Positions 37,760 to 43,620 of a DNA stretch of 43,620 nt are shown here, piece by piece. Below the pieces are notes generated by a model that made no database searches, was not told where the DNA came from, and saw only the letters and a program-made list of their open reading frames with translations. Made by a program: the position numbers and the translations under genes. The DNA is from Clostridia bacterium (GTDB taxonomy: Bacteria > Bacillota > Clostridia > TANB77 > CAG-508). The DNA lies in the NCBI GenBank assembly GCA_017625035.1, contig JAGALX010000025.1:1-43620 (forward strand). The letters are read 5' to 3'. The number at the start of each line of letters is the position of its first letter. The stretch's first letter is position 1.

Positions 37760-38665
37760 ATGGGATTTTTTGACAAATTAAAACAAGGTTTAAGTAAAAC
37801 CAAAACATCAATAAATGAAAAAATAAACAATGTATTTAAAAACTTCAGAAAAGTAGACGAAGAACTATTAGAAGAACTTGAAGAAGCACTAATAATGTCA
37901 GATGTTGGAATGGAAACATCAATGAAAATAATACAAAATTTAAGAGATAAAATAAAAACAGAAAAAATAGAAGATGCAGACTTAGTAAAACAAGCATTAC
38001 GCGACCAAATGGAAGAAATTTTAAGCTCTGTAGATTCAGAATTAAAACTACAAACAACACCATCTGTAATATTAGTAGTAGGCGTAAATGGTGTAGGAAA
38101 AACAACATCAATCGGAAAAATAGCAAACAATCTAAAAAAAGATGGAAAAAAGGTGGTAATAGCAGCTGCTGACACATTCAGAGCAGCAGCAGTAGAACAA
38201 TTAGAAGTATGGGCAAACAGAGCAGGATGCCAAATGGTAAAAAGAAACGAAGGAACAGACCCTGCATCAGTTGTATTTGATTCAATAAAAGTAACAAAAC
38301 AGGAAAATGCAGATGTTTTAATAATCGATACAGCAGGAAGGCTACATAACAAAAAATATCTAATGGATGAATTAATAAAGATAAAAAAAGTAGTAGACAA
38401 AGAATTACCAGATGCATCAAAAGAAACATTAATGGTATTAGATGCAACAACTGGTCAAAATGCAATATTACAAGTAAAAGCATTTAAAGAAGCAGTCGAC
38501 ATAGATGGATTAATTTTAACAAAATTAGATGGAACATCAAAAGGTGGAGCTGTATTAGGAATAGTATCTGAAAACAATATGCCAATAAAATTTATTGGTG
38601 TAGGAGAACAAATAGACGATATGCAAAAATTTAACTCAACAGATTTTGTAAATAGTATAATATAA
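37760..38665 (+). CDS. ftsY: FtsY, signal recognition particle receptor
   Basis: A 301-residue SRP-GTPase that docks SRP-ribosome complexes at the membrane for cotranslational insertion. NG domain: helical N part (VDEELLEELEEALIMSDVGM), G1 GVNGVGKTT (108-116), AADTFRAAA (137-144), G3 DTAGR (190-194), and G4 TKLDGTSKGG. The acidic A domain of other FtsY proteins is nearly absent, common in this phylum. An AGGAAGAAAG site precedes the ATG. It is the host gene just right of the prophage; in the uninfected chromosome it would lie about 28 bases behind tRNA-Thr. Confidence 0.97.
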   Translation: MGFFDKLKQGLSKTKTSINEKINNVFKNFRKVDEELLEELEEALIMSDVGMETSMKIIQNLRDKIKTEKIEDADLVKQALRDQMEEILSSVDSELKLQTTPSVILVVGVNGVGKTTSIGKIANNLKKDGKKVVIAAADTFRAAAVEQLEVWANRAGCQMVKRNEGTDPASVVFDSIKVTKQENADVLIIDTAGRLHNKKYLMDELIKIKKVVDKELPDASKETLMVLDATTGQNAILQVKAFKEAVDIDGLILTKLDGTSKGGAVLGIVSENNMPIKFIGVGEQIDDMQKFNSTDFVNSII

Positions 38666-38684
38666 CAAATAGAAGGTGAGTAAT

Positions 38685-41492
38685 TTGAAAGAAGAAAAAG
38701 TAGAAAATATAAAAAAAGCAAAAAAGACAAAAAGAACCAAAAGAAGAGCTGTTGTAATACTTTTTTCAATAATATGCTTAATCGTAGCATATGTAATGTA
38801 TAGAGGAAACTATTTAGAAGTACTAGAAATTGGTAAAAATTATGTAGGTGCGTTTTATGACAAAATTAAATATAGATCAATAACAATAATAGTACCATTT
38901 ATATGGATTTTTATGCTAATGTACACTACAAATCGCAGAATAAAAAAAGGGTTAAAAATATTCTTCGCAGAAGAAAAAAAAGAAATACCAAAATTTCCGA
39001 ATAAATCAGTTTCTTTTATAACAGCAGCAATTGTAAGTGTAATAACATCTAATATATTATTGCCAAAAACAATACTATTTTTAAACAATACATCATTCGG
39101 AAAAACAGATTTTATATATGGACATGATATAGGTTATTATCTATTTATAAAACCATTTCTACAAGAAATACTCGTATATATGTTAATAACTTTTATAGCA
39201 ATTACAGTATATGCAGCAATATATTATATAATATTATTGAATACACAATTTACAAATGGTGTAAGCTCTGAAACCTTAAAAAATTCTATACTAAAAAAAC
39301 AATTACTAAATAATGCAAAAATAATAGTAATAATAATAGCAATTTTAACATTTATAAATGCAGAAGATTTAAGCTCTCAAACATTTTTAAATGTAGGCGA
39401 AAATGAAAGTTCATATTCAATAACAGGTGCAGGAACAGCAGATATCACAATCAAAGTATGGGGATACAGAATATTATCAATATTAATGATATTTGCAATA
39501 TTTCTAGCAGTATCAGCATATAACAAAAAGAAAAACAGAGGACTTGTATTTTGGATTTCCTCAGTACCAATATATTTAATAGGATTAATTTTTGTTTTAA
39601 TAGCATTCAACAAATTATTCATAGACTCAAATGAATATGAAAAAGAAAAGCAATTTATAGCATACAATATAGAAAATACAAGAGATGCATATGGAATAAA
39701 TGTAGAAGAAATAAATTTACAAGATGCAGGTACTATTAATTCAGAAGAAATAGCTGAATATAGTGAAGTAGCCAATAATATTTCTACTACTAACGAATCT
39801 TTAGTATTAAAACTATTAAATGGAACATTAACAAGTAAAGGATATTATAAATATACTTCAAGTAAACCTGGAGTATATAATATTAATGATGAAGACAGTT
39901 TAGTATATGTAACTCCAAGAGAAGTTGTTTCAAACGAAAATTCTTATACAAATGCAACATATGAATACACACACGGATACGGAGCTGTAGTCACATCAGC
40001 ATCAGAAACTAATAGTAATGGAGACTTAATAAACTTACAAAAAGATTTTTCAAACGAAAATAATATAATTAATATAAATAATCCTAGAATATACTTTGGT
40101 CTTGAAACTAATAATACAATTGTCACAAGTAGTAAAAATAAAAATGAATTTGATTATCCAAAAAGTGAAAATAATGAATCTGATAATGCAACAACTTCAT
40201 ATAACGGAAAAGCAGGGCTAAAATTAAATACCCTAGATAGAATGATACTAGCTTTATCAAATGGAGATGTAAATTTAGCATTTTCATCAAATATAAATGA
40301 AAATAGTAAAATATTAACCAACAGAAATGTAATAGAAAGAGCAAAAAAAGTAATGCCATACTTAACATATGACAGTTCACCATATTTAGTTGTTACAGAT
40401 GATGGAAATTTAGTTTGGGTAATAGATGCATATACAACATCAAAATATTATCCATATTCTCAAAAAATGAATTTAAATGGCCAAGAAATAAATTATATAA
40501 AAAATTCTGTAAAAGTTCTAGTTAACGCATATGATGGAGATATTAAATTTTATATTACAGACAGAACCGATTTAATAGTAATGGCATATAAAAAAGCCTT
40601 CCCAGATGTATTTATGGACATAGATTCACAAATACCACAAGAAATAAGCAAACATTTCACATATTCAGAATTTTTATATAACATACAAGCAGAAATGCTA
40701 AAACGATATCACAATACAGAAACAGACGTATTATACAGATCAAACGATGTATGGGATATCGCTAAATATGGTACAGGTATCAATTCATCAACAACAGAAA
40801 CTACTCAAATGACACCATATTATGCAATAGTTAAAACTACAGATAGCGAAGAATCAAAACTAGGACTTGTATTACCATATACAACCTATGGAAAACAAAG
40901 TATTACTGCATATGCAGTCGGAACATACGAAGATGGAAAAATGCAAATAAAACTATACAGATATCCATCAGATAATTACGTATTAGGTCCAATGCAATTA
41001 GATACACAAATAAGCCAAAATGAGGCAATATCAAAAGAAATAGAAAGTTTAGATGTATCAGGAACAAAACTTACGAAAAATATAGTTGTAGTTCCAATAA
41101 ATAATAAATTAATTTATGTAGAATCAATATACCAAGAGTATATTAATGAAAGCGATTCATTACCAAAACTAAAAAAAGTAGTTGTAGCATCAGGGAACAA
41201 AATTGCTATAGGAAATGACTTAAAAACAGCATTAAGTAATTTATTATTACAAGGAGTAAACATAGAAGTTCAAGACCCAGAAAGCCAAGAAGAGCTAATA
41301 AAATCAATAATAAAAGCAAACAAAGATTTAAAAGAGTCTACAGCAAACAGTGATTACGAGATAATGGGTAAAGATATAAAACAATTACAAACATTAATTG
41401 ATAAATTAGAAGAATTACAAAGTAAAGAATCTAATGAAAAAAATGAAGAAAATAGTACAAATAATTCAAATCAGGTTCCAATATCATTATAA
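38685..41492 (+). CDS. UPF0182 family membrane protein
   Basis: The protein has 935 residues. An N-terminal Lys-rich cytoplasmic stretch, then seven transmembrane helices (for example AVVILFSIICLIVAYVMY, ITIIVPFIWIFMLMY, ILVYMLITFIAITVYAAIYY, WISSVPIYLIGLIFVLIAF), then a large extracellular domain with conserved AYGI, TSKYYPYSQ, VKVLVNAYDGDIKFYI, and YRSNDVWDIAKYG. All match the UPF0182/COG1615 family, whose function is unknown. The TTG is preferred since AAGGTGAG precedes it; a GTG nine bases upstream is the alternative. It follows ftsY by about 20 bases, so the two probably form an operon. Confidence 0.9.
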   Translation: MKEEKVENIKKAKKTKRTKRRAVVILFSIICLIVAYVMYRGNYLEVLEIGKNYVGAFYDKIKYRSITIIVPFIWIFMLMYTTNRRIKKGLKIFFAEEKKEIPKFPNKSVSFITAAIVSVITSNILLPKTILFLNNTSFGKTDFIYGHDIGYYLFIKPFLQEILVYMLITFIAITVYAAIYYIILLNTQFTNGVSSETLKNSILKKQLLNNAKIIVIIIAILTFINAEDLSSQTFLNVGENESSYSITGAGTADITIKVWGYRILSILMIFAIFLAVSAYNKKKNRGLVFWISSVPIYLIGLIFVLIAFNKLFIDSNEYEKEKQFIAYNIENTRDAYGINVEEINLQDAGTINSEEIAEYSEVANNISTTNESLVLKLLNGTLTSKGYYKYTSSKPGVYNINDEDSLVYVTPREVVSNENSYTNATYEYTHGYGAVVTSASETNSNGDLINLQKDFSNENNIININNPRIYFGLETNNTIVTSSKNKNEFDYPKSENNESDNATTSYNGKAGLKLNTLDRMILALSNGDVNLAFSSNINENSKILTNRNVIERAKKVMPYLTYDSSPYLVVTDDGNLVWVIDAYTTSKYYPYSQKMNLNGQEINYIKNSVKVLVNAYDGDIKFYITDRTDLIVMAYKKAFPDVFMDIDSQIPQEISKHFTYSEFLYNIQAEMLKRYHNTETDVLYRSNDVWDIAKYGTGINSSTTETTQMTPYYAIVKTTDSEESKLGLVLPYTTYGKQSITAYAVGTYEDGKMQIKLYRYPSDNYVLGPMQLDTQISQNEAISKEIESLDVSGTKLTKNIVVVPINNKLIYVESIYQEYINESDSLPKLKKVVVASGNKIAIGNDLKTALSNLLLQGVNIEVQDPESQEELIKSIIKANKDLKESTANSDYEIMGKDIKQLQTLIDKLEELQSKESNEKNEENSTNNSNQVPISL

Positions 41493-41513
41493 AAATGAAT
41501 AAAAATTGAAAAT

Positions 41514-41541
41514 AAAACCATTCTAAAAATAGGGTGGTTTT
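41514..41541 (+). terminator. Hairpin overlapping the ribosome site of the DUF5665 gene
   Basis: AAAACCATT pairs with GGTGGTTTT (9 bp with two G-U). It may end the UPF0182 transcript, and it also covers the GGGTGG ribosome site of the next gene, which could limit that gene's translation. Confidence 0.5.
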
Positions 41542-41542
41542 T

Positions 41543-41833
41543 ATGTCTAAAAAAAGCGATAGAGAAGAAGAGCTAATAAGCAAAATTGATATAATAAATA
41601 AATATATAATGAAAAATAATTTTATAGAATTATCTGAAATTTTAGGAAACACAAAAAAGATGTTATTAAGAAACTTTTTTTCAGGAATTTCAAAAGGAAT
41701 AGGAATTGGAATAGGTTTTACAATACTTACAGCAATACTAGTATATTTTTTGCAAAGGCTAGTAAGACTAAATATACCAGTAATAGGTGAATATATAACC
41801 GATATTGTAGATATTGTGGAAAAAAACAAATAG
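41543..41833 (+). CDS. DUF5665 domain membrane protein
   Basis: The protein has 96 residues. A charged N-terminal helix (SKKSDREEELISKIDIINKY) is followed by FIELSEILGNTKKMLLRNFF, one Gly-rich transmembrane helix (GISKGIGIGIGFTILTAILV) and a short amphipathic end. This matches the DUF5665 family of Firmicutes, function unknown. GGGTGG precedes the ATG. Confidence 0.8.
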   Translation: MSKKSDREEELISKIDIINKYIMKNNFIELSEILGNTKKMLLRNFFSGISKGIGIGIGFTILTAILVYFLQRLVRLNIPVIGEYITDIVDIVEKNK

Positions 41834-41897
41834 AACTTGAAAAAAATATACAGTTATGATAAGCTAAATCCATAATTAATTCGAAGGGAGAAAGAAT

Positions 41898-42482
41898 ATG
41901 TTAAGTAACAAAAGAAGTTTATTAAAAATGTTATCAGTACTTACAATGATAATACTAAGCATATTTATGCTTACAGGATGTGGAAAAAAAGAAAAAAATA
42001 ATGAAGAACAAGCAGCAGAAAATGTATATTTACAACCAGTAACAGATTATTTCGAAGGAATAAAAAATAAAGACATAAATCAAGTGTTAAAAGCATTTCC
42101 AGAATTTACAAAAATGTCTGAAAAAATAACAGCTGATGATATAAATGATTTATATGCACAATACGAAGCTTTATACGGAGCGAATATAAAAATAGACTAC
42201 TCATTCGGAGAAGCAACAGCTTTATCAGAAGAAGATATTTCAGAAATAGAAAGTGAAATATCAACTGTTTATACAGATGTAGAAAACATATATATTACAG
42301 CAGCATATACAGTACCAGTAACAGTAACTATTACAGGTGATGGAATACAAGAAAATATTCAAAATGGAGAAAACACCGAAGGTACTGAAAATGCAGAAAG
42401 CGCAGAAGAAAACCCTAGTAGTAATGTAGAACAAGACGAAATGTATGTTCTTCAATATAATGGAAATTGGTATATTATGTAA
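41898..42482 (+). CDS. Lipoprotein, unknown function
   Basis: The protein has 194 residues with GAAGGGAG before the ATG. Signal peptide with lipobox LTGC (cleavage before Cys at about residue 28). The mature domain (YLQPVTDYFEGIKNKDINQV, LYAQYEALYGANIKIDYSFG) resembles small clostridial DUF-type lipoproteins with a cystatin/NTF2-like fold, followed by an acidic Asn/Glu linker and a final YVLQYNGNWYIM strand. The interruption of the fold by the acidic insert is unusual. Confidence 0.75.
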   Translation: MLSNKRSLLKMLSVLTMIILSIFMLTGCGKKEKNNEEQAAENVYLQPVTDYFEGIKNKDINQVLKAFPEFTKMSEKITADDINDLYAQYEALYGANIKIDYSFGEATALSEEDISEIESEISTVYTDVENIYITAAYTVPVTVTITGDGIQENIQNGENTEGTENAESAEENPSSNVEQDEMYVLQYNGNWYIM

Positions 42483-42492
42483 TAAAAAAGTG

Positions 42493-42527
42493 GAAAATAG
42501 GATATTCCTGTTTTCTGCTTTTTTTTT
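42493..42527 (+). terminator. Rho-independent terminator after the lipoprotein gene
   Basis: GAAAATAGG pairs with CCTGTTTTC (one G-U, five-base loop), followed after TGC by nine T residues. Confidence 0.85.
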
Positions 42528-42629
42528 CATATAATAGGAAACACTATAAAACTTTTTAGTTCGCAACACAAAGTGAAAATAAATTAAGATTTTATTTTCA
42601 AAAGAAAGCTTTGAGAAAGTGAATTAATA

Positions 42630-42678
42630 GAGGCGTTAAAAATACATCTACAATCTGAAGATGTATTTTTAACGCCTC
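42630..42678. repeat. 20-bp perfect inverted repeat between genes
   Basis: GAGGCGTTAAAAATACATCT at 42630-42649 is the exact reverse complement of 42659-42678; loop of nine bases. It is not followed by a U tract, though internal A/T runs are present. It may be a second terminator, a repeat element such as a MITE remnant, or a structured RNA. Confidence 0.65.
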
Positions 42679-42707
42679 CCATTTTCTGGAATAATTTGAA
42701 AAAACAG

Positions 42708-42736
42708 TAGACAATTTACATAATAAGTGTTATAAT
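42708..42736 (+). promoter_or_regulatory. Promoter of the coiled-coil/repeat protein gene
   Basis: TAGACA and TATAAT are exactly 17 bp apart, 37 bases before the start codon. Confidence 0.7.
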
Positions 42737-42772
42737 TATTGACATAAGTTGTTAAAAAAGGAGTTAGTTTGA

Positions 42773-43620
42773 ATGTTTAATAATGAAAAATTAGAAGAAT
42801 TAATGAAATCAAAAAAAGCCGATAATACTGTAATTGATACTATCAAAAAAAATCAAGAGGAATATGAAATGGCTAAAAACAGTCTTGATAAAATAATTAC
42901 CTATATAGAAGAACTTGAAAAAAATATTGAAGAGAAAAAACAACTAAAAAGTCAAATTTCAATTTTTAACATTAAAGATTTTTCAAAATTAATAAAAGAA
43001 ATCGCTAATATAAAAAAAGAATATAAGCAAAAATTAGATGAAAAAACATATTTAGAAGAATTTTGTAAAGAAAAATTAAAACAAAATAAAGACATTGAAA
43101 AAGAAATAGAAAAACAATATACAATATATCAAGAAAACGAAATTTATATGAAAGCTATAGAAAAAATTACAGAAAAAAATATAGAAGTATCTGCAGAATT
43201 TTACGCAACATATGTTAATCATATAAATCAATATATGAATTCTACATACAGTATAGAAAATAATACTAAATTAATAGAACCAAACGCAAGTGATTTAGCA
43301 ACATTACTTAATATATTACAAAAAAATGATGAAAAACAACAAAAAGTAAAAAAAGCAACCAAAACTGAAAGCAAAGAAGAAGCTCCAGTAGAAGAAAAGA
43401 AAACAACAAGAAAAAAGGTGGCAAAAACTGAAAATAAAGAAGAAGCACCAGCAGAAGAAAAGAAAACAACAACAAGAAAAAAGGTAGCAAAAACTGAAAA
43501 CAAAGAAGAAGCACCAGCAGAAGAAAAGAAAACAACAACAAGAAAAAAGGTAGCAAAAACTGAAAACAAAGAAGAAGCACCAGCAGAAGAAAAGAAAACA
43601 ACAACAAGAAAAAAGGTAGC
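42773..43620 (+). CDS. Coiled-coil protein with basic/acidic 22-residue repeats (5' part)
   Basis: The frame starts MFNNEKLEELMKSKKADNTV after AAAGGAG and is open to the window edge (282 codons seen). Residues about 1-180 are predicted to be mostly coiled coil (ITYIEELEKNIEEKKQLKSQ). From about residue 196 there are Lys/Glu/Ala/Thr repeats of 21-22 residues (KTENKEEAPAEEKKTTTRKK), a composition like histone H1-type C-termini. Possible roles are nucleoid or surface association; no family is named. The end is outside the window. Confidence 0.75.
   Translation, partial: MFNNEKLEELMKSKKADNTVIDTIKKNQEEYEMAKNSLDKIITYIEELEKNIEEKKQLKSQISIFNIKDFSKLIKEIANIKKEYKQKLDEKTYLEEFCKEKLKQNKDIEKEIEKQYTIYQENEIYMKAIEKITEKNIEVSAEFYATYVNHINQYMNSTYSIENNTKLIEPNASDLATLLNILQKNDEKQQKVKKATKTESKEEAPVEEKKTTRKKVAKTENKEEAPAEEKKTTTRKKVAKTENKEEAPAEEKKTTTRKKVAKTENKEEAPAEEKKTTTRKKV
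43361..43620 (+). repeat. 66-bp tandem repeat, running off the window
   Basis: One 63-bp unit (43361-43423) is followed by near-identical 66-bp units from 43424, 43490 and 43556 (last one incomplete). The units differ by only a few bases, so copy number is probably variable. Confidence 0.9.

Overview
The window is an AT-rich (roughly 70-75% A+T) chromosomal segment of a low-GC Gram-positive bacterium, most likely an uncultured, probably gut-associated member of Clostridia/Bacillota. Supporting features are the ribosome-binding sites of AGGAGG type, the standard code (TGA is used as a stop), an extracellular protein with a type I dockerin, SH3 and cadherin-like surface domains, ftsY, a UPF0182 membrane protein and a DUF5665 protein. 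Genus-level identity cannot be read from the sequence.

Layout. Host DNA runs from 1 to about 2684: a 3' fragment of an SH3-dockerin protein, a membrane-anchored surface protein, and a tRNA-Thr(CGT). A complete 35.0 kb siphovirus-type prophage is integrated in that tRNA gene, bounded by a perfect 51-bp duplication (attL 2685-2735, attR 37682-37732). Host DNA resumes with ftsY, a UPF0182 protein, a DUF5665 protein, a lipoprotein, and the 5' part of a coiled-coil protein ending in Lys/Ala/Glu-rich 22-residue tandem repeats that run off the window.

Prophage organisation. A leftward lysogeny block (integrase, ImmA-like peptidase, frameshifted Abi-alpha/DUF4393 gene, cI-like repressor) faces a rightward early block across a divergent promoter pair near 5831-5959. 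The early block holds a Cro-like protein, an excisionase-like HTH protein, an HNH protein, a DnaD-like replisome organizer with a candidate origin inside it, a DnaB helicase, a ParB-like protein, a Dam-type methylase and many small proteins, and ends with a sigma-like/ArpU-like late regulator. A control region with two tRNA genes precedes the late operon. In the late operon come a frameshifted HNH gene, a GC-rich structured element that may be the cos site, TerS, TerL, portal, ClpP-type protease, HK97 capsid, connectors, tail tube, tail chaperone, a membrane-protein moron with its own promoter and terminator, tape measure, Dit, Tal, a pectate-lyase-fold fibre, an XhlA-like protein and a C39-type lysin with two SH3 domains.

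Accessory right end (34-37.6 kb). This is the least ordinary part. It contains a HEPN-motif protein; a leftward operon with an AP2-domain protein, small proteins and a ribbon-helix-helix regulator, flanked by two consensus promoters with the same palindrome between -35 and -10; a locus that looks like a par/Fst-type type I toxin-antitoxin (a 21-residue hydrophobic peptide and a convergent RNA sharing a bidirectional terminator and carrying a repeat complementary to the toxin start region); a Spo0E-like phosphatase gene; and an XRE gene next to the right integrase arm sites. The type I locus is my main candidate for an undescribed system. All functions are inferred from sequence reading only, with no database search.
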